From DATHGT01 sp035317605 (GTDB lineage: Bacteria > Methylomirabilota > Methylomirabilia > Rokubacteriales > CSP1-6): a stretch of 19,346 nt of DNA. Numbering within the stretch: position 1 is the first letter of the stretch; each line of letters opens with the position of its first letter. The stretch is from contig DATHGT010000138.1 of the NCBI GenBank assembly GCA_035317605.1, forward strand, positions 1 through 19,346, given 5' to 3'. The notes under the pieces were generated by a model. The model had not been told where the DNA came from, did no database searches, and saw only the letters and a list, made by a program, of their open reading frames with translations. The position numbers were made by a program, and so were the translations under genes. Shown piece after piece: positions 1 through 6,648 of the stretch.

Positions 1-78
1 CAGAAATATCGAACAGACATGCGCCGTATCTGGGGCGACCATCTCAACACACCGACCGCGCCAGAGGTTCAGCGATGA
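1..78 (+). CDS. C-terminal end of an unknown protein (5' partial)
   Basis: Frame 1 is open from the first base and stops at TGA 76-78, giving the last 25 residues of a protein (QKYRTDMRRIWG...PEVQR). The fragment is polar and basic, and I recognise no family from it. Its stop overlaps the start of the next small gene in an ATGA arrangement (ATG 75-77), which is strong evidence that both are real and translationally coupled. The next gene's small charged product makes a two-gene toxin-antitoxin-like pair conceivable, but that is inference only. Confidence 0.5.
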   Translation, partial: QKYRTDMRRIWGDHLNTPTAPEVQR

Positions 79-227
79 GCGAGCCGACGCCACCGACGGA
101 AAAGGGTTCGACGCCCTGGGAACGCTTCGTCTCCCTGGCCCGCAAGGTGACGCAGACGCCGAAGGCAGAGGTAGACAAGCGGGAGCGCGAGTGGCGTAAT
201 GGGCGAAAGGAAAAGCGTCAGCAATAG
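75..227 (+). CDS. Small charged protein, 50 aa, possible antitoxin-like
   Basis: ATG 75-77 to TAG 225-227 encodes 50 residues: a polar start, a WERFVSLARKV segment, then a strongly charged KAEVDKREREW tail that probably forms one helix. The start overlaps the stop of the upstream gene by ATGA. Small proteins with an 'FERF...K..K.E.D..E..W' pattern often follow toxin-like genes in bacteria; I recall this as a general pattern and cannot name the family. It runs convergently towards the HEPN gene, with only 12 bases between the two stops. Base composition is less G+C-rich than the main part of the window. Reality of the gene is fairly likely; function is not known. Confidence 0.5.
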   Translation: MSEPTPPTEKGSTPWERFVSLARKVTQTPKAEVDKREREWRNGRKEKRQQ

Positions 228-239
228 AGACCATCACAG

Positions 240-1115
240 CTAGCTTTTTCTCTTGCGGCGGGCCTTCAGCCCGCCGACGAGATGCCGCATGAAGCCCTTC
301 ACCGCATCGTGGATTTCCTTAGCCCGCTCCTGCGTGTACGTTTTCTCGATGTGCATGGTCTGGTTACGCCACGCTGTTTGCACTGAGCGCCAGTTGACAT
401 TGACTTCACGAAAGAATCCCCAGCGTTTTCGCGGCAGAGTACCCTGTTGCTGCGCGAGCCCCTCAAGTGCCGTGTCGACCTTCTTTAGCTTGGCGTCCCA
501 AGACGGCAGGTAAATGGGAACACCGAGCTCAACGCATACCGCGTTTAGGCCGATCTCCATGACGCGCATCGCATGATAGACGCAGGCCGTGTATCGTCCG
601 ACCGCGAGGCACTTGGTCGATTCATCAATGTCCGCAGCGGCCTCAGGGAGCCTTCCGATTATCTCGGCGCCGAACGGCGCTGGATTTGTGTATAGCGACG
701 ACTCATCTGCGCTCAGCGCCAGGCAGTAGACGGACGAGAATTCGTCGGTGAAGCGCTCGACTAGGGAGCGATGATACTCCGCTACCTGCTGGTATGAACA
801 GTCTTCCCCCTTGACGATACGCACCACGCGGTTGACGTGAAGCACGACCTTCTCAAGGGGCAGCCCGGCGCATTGCTCCCTGATGAATTCAAGGTCCTTC
901 AGGATGTACTCGCGATCGTCTGGCGTGAGAGCGTCTCCGGCTCGCGCCTCATCGTGGACGGAAGTGGCTGCAACGTGCGCGAGATGGGCGCTGATTCCGA
1001 CGAAACGCTCGGCGGCGAATTTAAGCATCGCGTCCAGGCTCCATAGTCGGTAAGGCTCAGCCTCCCATGGCCAGATCTGGGGCGTTTCTGCTGGGCGCAG
1101 CTGGCGGGTAATCAT
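240..1115 (-). CDS. HEPN-domain-like protein, 291 aa
   Basis: ATG at 1115, TAG at 240-242. The C-terminal half has helical segments typical of HEPN/DUF4145-like proteins: a Y-T-A-C-V-Y-H-A-M-R-V-M-E helix at about residues 175-187, and near the end the sequence W-R-N-Q-T-M-H with R250 and H255, matching the HEPN RNase motif R-x4-H with a polar residue after the Arg. HEPN proteins are commonly RNases or RNA-binding parts of toxin-antitoxin, abortive-infection and defence systems. Here the motif suggests RNase potential, but activity is inference. The N-terminal ~150 residues are not recognised. No partner nucleotidyltransferase is adjacent; the nearest one, at about 17 kb, is too far away to be a partner. 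Codon use and composition are less G+C-biased than the rest, so this end may be acquired DNA. Confidence 0.75.
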   Translation of the reverse strand: MITRQLRPAETPQIWPWEAEPYRLWSLDAMLKFAAERFVGISAHLAHVAATSVHDEARAGDALTPDDREYILKDLEFIREQCAGLPLEKVVLHVNRVVRIVKGEDCSYQQVAEYHRSLVERFTDEFSSVYCLALSADESSLYTNPAPFGAEIIGRLPEAAADIDESTKCLAVGRYTACVYHAMRVMEIGLNAVCVELGVPIYLPSWDAKLKKVDTALEGLAQQQGTLPRKRWGFFREVNVNWRSVQTAWRNQTMHIEKTYTQERAKEIHDAVKGFMRHLVGGLKARRKRKS

Positions 1116-1290
1116 AGCTCAGCGCCCGCCTGTGTGAGTCAGATATGTTATTACCCATATGAGTTTTCTGGAACGTGTCGCCGGGATAGTCCACTAAAGA
1201 TGATGACGGTGTCAAGCTGATCTATCGCTGAGCAGGCTTCAGACGGGTTGGCCGCCGCCTGGTCCGTCCGTGACGCGGGCGTGGGAGGAG
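1116..1290 (-). promoter_or_regulatory. Leader/intergenic region of the HEPN gene with candidate promoter and dyad
   Basis: This 175-base gap separates the end of the deoxysugar operon from the HEPN start and is the most A+T-rich stretch seen. On the minus strand there is a TTGACA (1215-1210) followed after 18 bases by GACTAT (1191-1186), a weak promoter candidate. Nearer the gene is a dyad ATATG-N8-CATAT (1143-1160) about 28 bases before the ATG, which could be an operator or contain a -10 (TAACAT lies within it). None of this is strong by eye. Confidence 0.25.
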
Positions 1291-2169
1291 CTACCGGAAC
1301 GCGGGGTCGGTGGCGCGGAGCTGCCGGACGTGGCGCTCGATGGCGTCCTGCCAGGGCGGGAGCGGGGCCAGGCCGAGAAATCTGGTGTTGAGGTTCTCGA
1401 GCATCTCGCAGGCGGGGACCGGGGCCGAGCGGGGATGGTGGGAAGAATCGACCTTCTCCACCGGGTTGGGCAACCCGAAGGTGTCGACGATGTGGCGCAC
1501 GTAGTCGTAGCGGGAGCCGCCGCCGGCGTTGGTGACGTGGTAGAGCCCGTAGGCGTCGGTGTCGAGCAGGTCGAGGATGCGCGCGGCCAGGTCCTCGGTG
1601 AACGTGGGGCTGCCGAACTTGTCGCCGGCGCTCCGCAGCACGGGGACGCGATGGGCTTCGTCCCAGCGCCGGGCCACGAAGTTGCGCGGGTGAGCCGACG
1701 TCCCACCGAAGAGCCAGCCCGGACGCACCACGTAGGCGCGACGACACGAGGCCAGGGCCGCGCGCTCACCTTCGTGCTTGGAGCGCGCGTACTGCGTCTT
1801 GAGAACCGGCGCGTCGTACTCGTCGTAGAAGCGGACGTCGTCGCCGAAGAGCCCGCAGCTGCTCAGGGAAACGAAGGCCGCGCCCCTCCGCTCGCACTCG
1901 CGGGCCACGCACGCCGTGCCCCAGGCGTGGACGCGCAGGGCCTCCTCGGGCTGCTCCTCGCAGAAGTCCACGGCGAGCCCGACCGCCTGCACCACCGCGT
2001 CCGGCGCGAACGCCTCGAAGGCGGCGCGCACGTCACCCGGCACCGTCACGTCCAGCGCGTCACGGGTCGGCGCGGTGACGGCGTGGCCCCGGGCCTCGGC
2101 CACGCAGTGCAGGTCGGTGGCGAGCATGCCGCCCCCGCCGGTGATGAGCAGGCGGCGCGCGCGGGTCAC
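1291..2169 (-). CDS. RmlD-type NDP-sugar reductase (dTDP-4-dehydrorhamnose reductase family)
   Basis: A 292-residue extended short-chain dehydrogenase. The Rossmann nucleotide-binding motif is GGGGML at residues 11-16, followed by the SSCGLFGD strand (103-110) and the catalytic Y127-x3-K131 pair (YARSK). The family reduces the C4 ketone of a nucleotide-linked 4-keto-6-deoxy sugar with NAD(P)H. Since the cluster also has CDP-glucose synthesis and dehydration genes, the likely substrate here is a CDP-4-keto-6-deoxyhexose rather than dTDP-4-dehydrorhamnose; this is inference. The start chosen is GTG 2169-2167, which overlaps the TGA of the glycosyltransferase gene (GTGA) and puts the Rossmann strand at the normal distance from the N-terminus. 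The frame stays open far upstream, but there it lies antisense or out of frame to the glycosyltransferase. It is the last gene of the long minus-strand run. Confidence 0.85.
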   Translation of the reverse strand: MTRARRLLITGGGGMLATDLHCVAEARGHAVTAPTRDALDVTVPGDVRAAFEAFAPDAVVQAVGLAVDFCEEQPEEALRVHAWGTACVARECERRGAAFVSLSSCGLFGDDVRFYDEYDAPVLKTQYARSKHEGERAALASCRRAYVVRPGWLFGGTSAHPRNFVARRWDEAHRVPVLRSAGDKFGSPTFTEDLAARILDLLDTDAYGLYHVTNAGGGSRYDYVRHIVDTFGLPNPVEKVDSSHHPRSAPVPACEMLENLNTRFLGLAPLPPWQDAIERHVRQLRATDPAFR

Positions 2170-3038
2170 GGGGACCGTCGTCTCAGGAGCTTGGCGTCGA
2201 TCCACTCGCCGATGCGCTGGCGCACCGGCCGCACGTCGCACGGCAGCCGATGACGATACTTGGCCACGAAGCGCTGGAGCACGGCCCGGCGCAAGTCCAG
2301 GTCGCCGCGCTCGTGGTCGGGTCGCGCCCGGAACTCGCGCGTGCGGGTGGCCCCGCCGCGATGCACGAACGCCGCGCGCACGGTCACGCACCGGCGGCCG
2401 CGCTCGCGCACCGCGAAGCTGAGGTCGCGGTCGAGGCCGTGATAGAACCCGTAGCCCTCGTCGAAGCCGCCCACCTCTTCCATCAAGCGGCGCGGCAGGC
2501 ACATCACCACCGAATCGATGACCGCCACCTCCTCGCCTTCGGGGCGCACCGTGGGGCCCTCGGCGAGGCTGTGCACGATCGTGCGTCCCACGAAGCGGCC
2601 GTCGCGGCGCAGGCGCTTGATTCCGTAGAGACCGGTGATGCCGACCGTCGGGTCGGCGAGCGGCGCGAGCAGGCGCGCGAGCCACGTGGGCTCGACCATC
2701 TCGGTGTCGTTGTGCAGGATGCAGATGAACTCGGTCTCGGCCAGCTTCCACGCGCGGTTCAGCGCCTGGATGACGGGCTGGTTGGTGTCGTTGCGCGCCC
2801 AGCGCAGCGGATACGGGTACGGGAAGCGCTCGAAGAACTGGCGGGTGTCGTCCGTCGAGCCGTTGTCGACGACGGCCAGCCGGAACGGCTCGGTGGTCGC
2901 GCGCAGGCTCTCCATGCAAGCACGCGTCAGCTCGAGCCGGCCGAACACCGACATGACCAGCGTGACCCTTGGAATGGGGGGCCCCTGCGGCTCCCCCCAT
3001 GCCCCCCCAGCGCGTGGAGCCCGTTCTCCGTGATTCAC
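2166..3038 (-). CDS. GT2 family glycosyltransferase
   Basis: A 290-residue GT-A fold glycosyltransferase of family 2 (rhamnosyltransferase-like). The N-terminal strand TLVMSVFGR is followed by VDNGSTDDT (residues 57-65) for nucleotide binding, LHNDTEM (108-114) as the DxD-equivalent metal site, GGFDE (190-194), and LDRDLS (202-207), where the general base usually lies. It has no membrane segments, so it should act on the cytoplasmic face, adding a sugar to a lipid-linked or surface glycan. The donor may be the CDP-6-deoxyhexose made by the neighbours (inference). The start used is GTG 3038, one base after the preceding TGA. The first ~22 residues are Pro/Gly-rich and unlike the family, and the DNA there holds a G6/C6 hairpin, so the real start might be later. 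The end overlaps the reductase gene by GTGA. Confidence 0.88.
   Translation of the reverse strand: MNHGERAPRAGGAWGEPQGPPIPRVTLVMSVFGRLELTRACMESLRATTEPFRLAVVDNGSTDDTRQFFERFPYPYPLRWARNDTNQPVIQALNRAWKLAETEFICILHNDTEMVEPTWLARLLAPLADPTVGITGLYGIKRLRRDGRFVGRTIVHSLAEGPTVRPEGEEVAVIDSVVMCLPRRLMEEVGGFDEGYGFYHGLDRDLSFAVRERGRRCVTVRAAFVHRGGATRTREFRARPDHERGDLDLRRAVLQRFVAKYRHRLPCDVRPVRQRIGEWIDAKLLRRRSP
2974..3000. repeat. G6/C6 inverted repeat at the GT2 gene start
   Basis: A perfect 8-bp inverted repeat, ATGGGGGG (2974-2981) and CCCCCCAT (2993-3000), flanks an 11-base spacer. It lies in the first codons of the glycosyltransferase as drawn, immediately before the first conserved strand. A similar G6/C6 hairpin occurs at 10614-10636, so the two may be copies of a dispersed intergenic element. 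It could reduce translation or transcription of the two downstream genes; this is inference. Confidence 0.45.
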
Positions 3039-3039
3039 G

Positions 3040-3489
3040 TCAGCCGTGTCGGACGTCCCAGCGATACGGGATGCGCTCGCTCTCCGGGTCGAGGCGCTCG
3101 ATCTCGGTGGGGTCGTGGGGGATCGTGGCGCAGTTGGCCACGATGGCGGGCGTCGTCCCCACGCCCTTGAAGCCGTTCCACACGAACGGCGGCACCGTCA
3201 CCAGCACGTAGTTCTGCTCGCCCACGAACAGCTCCATCAGCTCCGAGCGGGTCGGCGAGTCCTCGCGGTCGTCGTAGAGCACGAGCTTGATCATCCCCGA
3301 CACCACCGCGTAGTTGAGGGTCATTCGCCGGTGCCGATGCCAGCCCTTGACCACGTTCGGATAGATCGTCGAGAAGTAGATCTCGCCGAAGCCCTCGAAG
3401 TGCGGGGCGTCGGCGCGCAGCATGTGCATCACCATCCCCCGCTCGTCGGGGATGCGCCGGAGCGGATGGACGGCGACGCCCTTGATCAT
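3040..3489 (-). CDS. Short RmlC-like cupin, NDP-sugar 3,5-epimerase family
   Basis: A 149-residue single-domain cupin, shorter than the ~180 residues of classical RmlC. The core holds a W-H-R-H motif (residues 50-53, His51 and His53), a G-M-I-K-L-V-L-Y-D-D-R strand (65-75) like the 'gkvrvvl.D.R' strand of RmlC, and a P-P-F-V-W-N-G-F loop (100-107) where RmlC has the conserved GFAHGF segment. It probably epimerises or isomerises the 4-keto-6-deoxy sugar made by the CDP-glucose 4,6-dehydratase. The active-site His is plausible, but the usual Tyr/Asp partners cannot be placed with certainty, so 3-epimerase, 3,5-epimerase or isomerase activity is open. The ATG at 3489 overlaps the dehydratase stop (ATGA), and the next gene starts one base after its TGA. 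Confidence 0.8.
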   Translation of the reverse strand: MIKGVAVHPLRRIPDERGMVMHMLRADAPHFEGFGEIYFSTIYPNVVKGWHRHRRMTLNYAVVSGMIKLVLYDDREDSPTRSELMELFVGEQNYVLVTVPPFVWNGFKGVGTTPAIVANCATIPHDPTEIERLDPESERIPYRWDVRHG

Positions 3490-4475
3490 CGATCGGCGGC
3501 GAGCAGGTTCCGGTACCAGGCGATCGTGCGCGTGAGCCCCTCGTCGAGGGCCACGCGCGGCGACCAGCCGAGCAGCTTGCGCGCCCGCGTGGCGTCGAGG
3601 TACTGGTCGACGATCTCGTTGGACGCCTCGTCGAGGATCGTGGGCGCGAGGTCCGAGCGCCCCATGCGGCCGAGGATGCGCGTGACCAGATCGATCACGC
3701 TCTGGGGCTCGCCGTACGAGATGTTGACGGCCTGCCCCGCCACCCCGTCGTTCTCGACCAGCGCCTCCGCCACCGCGAGGTAGGCGTCGACCGCGTCCTC
3801 GACGTAGACGTAGTCGCGGATCAAGCGGCCGTTCGAGCGGATGACGGGCGCGCTGCCGCGCAGCACCGAGCGAATCGTGCCCGGCACCAGGCGGTTCCAG
3901 TTGAGGTCGCCGCCGCCGAAGAGGTTGCCGCAGCGGGTGATGGCCACCCGCAGTCCGAAGCTCGTCCAGTACGCCTGCGCGATCAGGTCGGCGGCGCTCT
4001 TGGAGACGTCGTAGGGATGACGGCCCTGGAGGGGGGCCGACTCCTCGTAGGGCAGCCGCTCCTGGTCGCCGTAGGCCTTGTCGCTGGACGCCACGACCAT
4101 CGACCGCACGGTCGGCTGGCGCCGGCTCGCCTCCAGCACGTTCCACGTCCCGCGCACGTTGGTCTCGAACGTCGACAGCGGCCAGCGGTTGCCGATGCCC
4201 ACGATGGTCTGGGCGGCCAGGTGGAACACGCGCTCGACCTCGTACTCGGCCAGCGCGCGCTCGACGCAGTAGTAGTCGGTCACGTCGCCCCACACCACGT
4301 CGATGCGGTCGATGAGGCCCTCGGAGACGAGCCGGCTGCGGGGGACGCTGTCGCGCACCAGCCCGATCACGCGGGCGCCGCGCGCGAGCAGGGCCTGGAC
4401 CAGCCAGCCTCCGAGCAGTCCTGTCGCGCCGGTGACGAACACCGGGCGATCGCGCCAGGAGAACTCAGCGGCCAT
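3486..4475 (-). CDS. rfbG: CDP-glucose 4,6-dehydratase
   Basis: A 329-residue extended SDR enzyme. Visible motifs are GATGLLG (residues 16-22) for NAD binding, HLAAQTIVG (85-93), SSDKAYG (130-136) and the catalytic Y155-x3-K159 pair (YDVSK). SDKAYG, rather than the TDEVYG of dTDP-glucose dehydratases, is the hallmark of the CDP-glucose branch. It converts CDP-glucose to CDP-4-keto-6-deoxyglucose, the branch point for CDP-linked di- and 6-deoxyhexoses. The gene before it encodes the matching cytidylyltransferase, which supports the assignment. The start ATG 4475 lies 11 bases inside the end of rfbF, and the stop overlaps the cupin start by ATGA. A possible alternative is a closely related NAD-dependent epimerase/dehydratase with another NDP-sugar. 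Confidence 0.9.
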   Translation of the reverse strand: MAAEFSWRDRPVFVTGATGLLGGWLVQALLARGARVIGLVRDSVPRSRLVSEGLIDRIDVVWGDVTDYYCVERALAEYEVERVFHLAAQTIVGIGNRWPLSTFETNVRGTWNVLEASRRQPTVRSMVVASSDKAYGDQERLPYEESAPLQGRHPYDVSKSAADLIAQAYWTSFGLRVAITRCGNLFGGGDLNWNRLVPGTIRSVLRGSAPVIRSNGRLIRDYVYVEDAVDAYLAVAEALVENDGVAGQAVNISYGEPQSVIDLVTRILGRMGRSDLAPTILDEASNEIVDQYLDATRARKLLGWSPRVALDEGLTRTIAWYRNLLAADR

Positions 4476-5253
4476 CGCGCCACACTTTCCACGGGGGCGC
4501 CGGGCGCTCCCACGCCTCCGTCAGCGCCTGGAGATCGCGCGGGGTGTCCATGCACTGCCAGTAGCCGTCGTGCGGGTACATCGCGAGCTGGCCGTCCTTG
4601 GCCAGCCGCTCGAGCGGCTCGCGCTCGAGCACGCAGCCGTCGTCGTCGGTGAGATAGTCGAAGAACGCGCGCTCGAAGACGAAGAACCCGCCGTTGATGT
4701 AGCCGCCCTGGCTGGTCGTGGGCTTCTCGCTGAACTCGATCACCTCGGTCCCGGTGGTCAGCAGCTCGCCGAAGCGCGACGCGGGCCGCACGCCGGTCAC
4801 CGTTCCGATACGCCCGTGGCGTCGATGGAACGCCAGCAGCGCGCCCAGGTCCAGGTCGGCGACGCCGTCACCGTAGGTCAGCATGAAGGTCGCGTCGTCG
4901 ACGTAGCGCTCGACGCGCTTGACGCGGGCCCCCGTCATCGCCGAGACGCCGGTGTCGGCCAGGGTCACCGTCCAGGATTCGACGTCGTCGCCGTGCAGGG
5001 TCACGCGGGGCACGTGGCCGAGCGTCACGGTCACGTCGCGCGTCATCGCCTCGTAGTCGAGGAAGTACTGGCGGATCTGCTCGCCCCGGTACCCCAGGCA
5101 CAGCACGAACTCCTCGAACCCGTGGTGGGCGTAGAGCTTCATGATGTGCCAGAGCAAGGGCCGCCCGCCCACCTCGACCATCGGCTTGGGGCGAAACTCC
5201 GTCTCCCCGCGGAGCCGGCTCCCCGACCCCCCGCACAGGATCACCACCTTCAT
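4465..5253 (-). CDS. rfbF: Glucose-1-phosphate cytidylyltransferase
   Basis: A 262-residue nucleotidyltransferase that makes CDP-glucose from CTP and glucose-1-phosphate. The N-terminus MKVVILCGGSGSRL carries the nucleotide-binding G-rich loop (residues 6-14), followed by RPKPM (21-25), which contacts the sugar phosphate, then YGDGVAD (127-133) with the metal-binding Asp, and the typical FGEL...FSEKP and INGGFFVF segments. The G-E-T-E-F-R-P-K-P sequence is characteristic of the RfbF subgroup rather than RmlA. An upstream in-frame GTG (5262) would add three residues, but ATG 5253 gives the standard family N-terminus. It lies 28 bases after the livF stop on the same strand, the widest gap between livF and the end of the run. 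It overlaps rfbG by 11 bases. Confidence 0.92.
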   Translation of the reverse strand: MKVVILCGGSGSRLRGETEFRPKPMVEVGGRPLLWHIMKLYAHHGFEEFVLCLGYRGEQIRQYFLDYEAMTRDVTVTLGHVPRVTLHGDDVESWTVTLADTGVSAMTGARVKRVERYVDDATFMLTYGDGVADLDLGALLAFHRRHGRIGTVTGVRPASRFGELLTTGTEVIEFSEKPTTSQGGYINGGFFVFERAFFDYLTDDDGCVLEREPLERLAKDGQLAMYPHDGYWQCMDTPRDLQALTEAWERPAPPWKVWRDGR

Positions 5254-5281
5254 CCCGCGCACGATATCACGCCCATTGGCC

Positions 5282-6004
5282 TCAGCCGCCCAGGTAAAGC
5301 CGCTTGACCTCGGGGTCGACGAGGAGATCGCGGCCGGGGCCTTCGAAGCGGTTCTTGCCCAGCTCGAGGACGTAGGCGCGGTCGGCGATGGCCAGCGCGC
5401 GGGTGGCGTTCTGCTCGACCAGCATCAGCGTGTAGCCGGTGGATTTCATCTGCACGAGCTTGTCGAAGATCAAGGTCACGAACTTCGGAGAGAGGCCGAG
5501 CGAGGGCTCGTCGAGGAGGATCAGCTTGGGCTCCGTCATGAGGGCCCGGCCCATCGCCACCATCTGCTGCTCGCCGCCGGACATGGTGCCGGCCTTCTGG
5601 CGGCGGCGCTCGTGGAGCACGGGGAAGAGCGTGAATACCCGCTCCAGCGCCGCGGCCAGCCGCGCGCCATCGCGCTCGATGAAGCCGCCCATCTCCAGAT
5701 TTTCGCGCACGGTCATCTGCGGGAACACGATGCGGCCCTGCGGCACGTAGGCGAGCCCGCGCCGCAGCACGAGGTCCGTGCGCAGCCCGGTGATGTCCTC
5801 GCCGTTGAAGACGACGCGCCCGGTGCGCGGGCGCAGGAATCCCACGATGGTCTTGAACGTCGTCGATTTCCCGGCGCCGTTGGGACCGATCACGCTCACG
5901 ATCTCTCCCGGTCGAACGGCGAGGCCGACGTCGTGCAGGATGTCGATCCGGCCGTAGCCCGCCGTGATGTGCTCGGCCAGCAGCAGCGGTCCGGCGGCGC
6001 TCAC
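5282..6004 (-). CDS. livF: Branched-chain amino acid ABC transporter ATP-binding protein LivF
   Basis: A 240-residue ABC ATPase. Walker A is GPNGAGKST (residues 40-48), the Q-loop is at Q89 in VPQGR, the signature is MSGGEQQ (141-147), and Walker B is LILLDEPSLG (161-170). The LVEQN sequence where most ABC proteins have a switch His is typical of LivF. With LivG it forms the ATPase pair that drives the LivHM permease. GTG 6004-6002 is the chosen start: it overlaps the methyltransferase TGA (GTGA) and gives a normal LivF N-terminus; the frame is open much further but only as an overlap with the methyltransferase. Unusually, it is separated from livG by a membrane glycosyltransferase and a methyltransferase gene. 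Confidence 0.93.
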   Translation of the reverse strand: MSAAGPLLLAEHITAGYGRIDILHDVGLAVRPGEIVSVIGPNGAGKSTTFKTIVGFLRPRTGRVVFNGEDITGLRTDLVLRRGLAYVPQGRIVFPQMTVRENLEMGGFIERDGARLAAALERVFTLFPVLHERRRQKAGTMSGGEQQMVAMGRALMTEPKLILLDEPSLGLSPKFVTLIFDKLVQMKSTGYTLMLVEQNATRALAIADRAYVLELGKNRFEGPGRDLLVDPEVKRLYLGG

Positions 6005-6648
6005 GGACGGGCCTCGGCGACGTAGAGCACGTGGGGATAGGGCAACAGGTCGACCATCAGGTGACGGCGCACCCGAAAGCCGGTGGCCTCCAGCGTCGCC
6101 TGAAGCTCCTCGGCGCTCCAGTAGTGAACGGGCGTCCGCGGCGCCATCGCCTTGTCGAGCGCCCACGTGAACCATCGCTTGGCCGCGGGCCGGGTGTCGA
6201 CGTCCTTCACCAGCAGCGGCGCGCCGGGAACGAGAGCGCGGCGCAGCTGGCGGAGCAGCGGCGCCACCGCGTCGCGCGGAATGTGGTGGACGATGTCGAG
6301 CATGTAGGCGCCGGCCGCCTCGCCGTCGCCCTTGAAGTCACGGGCGTCGCCCTCGGTGTAGGCGACGTTGTCCAGTCCCAACCGCCGAGCGGCACGTCGG
6401 GCCATCGCGATGCGGCGGGGGGAGCGATCGAGCCCGCGCACGAAGCGCCGCGGTCCCGCGGCCGCGTAGTAGAGCGAGAACAGCCCGAAGCCGCAGCCGA
6501 TGTCGAGCACCGGTCCCTCGTCGGGCAGGTACTGGCCGATCTCGTCGAGGAAGCGCTGGCGCAGGATCCCGAAGCGCACCCAGCAGTAGGCGCGCACCAG
6601 CGGGTCGTCGTAGGCGCGGATGACGCTACGAACCGTCTCGCTTGACAT
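6001..6648 (-). CDS. Class I SAM-dependent methyltransferase
   Basis: A 215-residue methyltransferase. Motif I is VLDIGCGFG (residues 47-55), followed by the acidic strand end GLD (72-74), the T-E-G-D-A segment (98-102), and the D-I-V-H-H-I-P segment (118-124), typical of class I enzymes acting on small molecules or lipids. It has no membrane segment. The substrate cannot be read from sequence; given the adjacent glycosyltransferases, a glycan or isoprenoid/lipid carrier is possible (inference). ATG 6648 gives a start with a suitable helical lead-in. It lies 23 bases inside the end of the preceding glycosyltransferase gene, so translation is probably coupled. The stop overlaps the livF GTG start. 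Its location inside a LIV transporter operon is odd. Confidence 0.85.
   Translation of the reverse strand: MSSETVRSVIRAYDDPLVRAYCWVRFGILRQRFLDEIGQYLPDEGPVLDIGCGFGLFSLYYAAAGPRRFVRGLDRSPRRIAMARRAARRLGLDNVAYTEGDARDFKGDGEAAGAYMLDIVHHIPRDAVAPLLRQLRRALVPGAPLLVKDVDTRPAAKRWFTWALDKAMAPRTPVHYWSAEELQATLEATGFRVRRHLMVDLLPYPHVLYVAEARP

Noticed and set aside
256..276. Perfect 8-bp inverted repeat CGGCGGGC/GCCCGCCG as a terminator
   Set aside because: It lies within the coding end of the HEPN gene and has no T-run on the 3' side of either strand; it may be chance from Arg/Ala codons.
1291..3000. A 569-residue minus-strand open frame
   Set aside because: Only the last 292 residues match a family. The upstream part is Arg/Ala-rich shadow of the GT2 gene in another frame.
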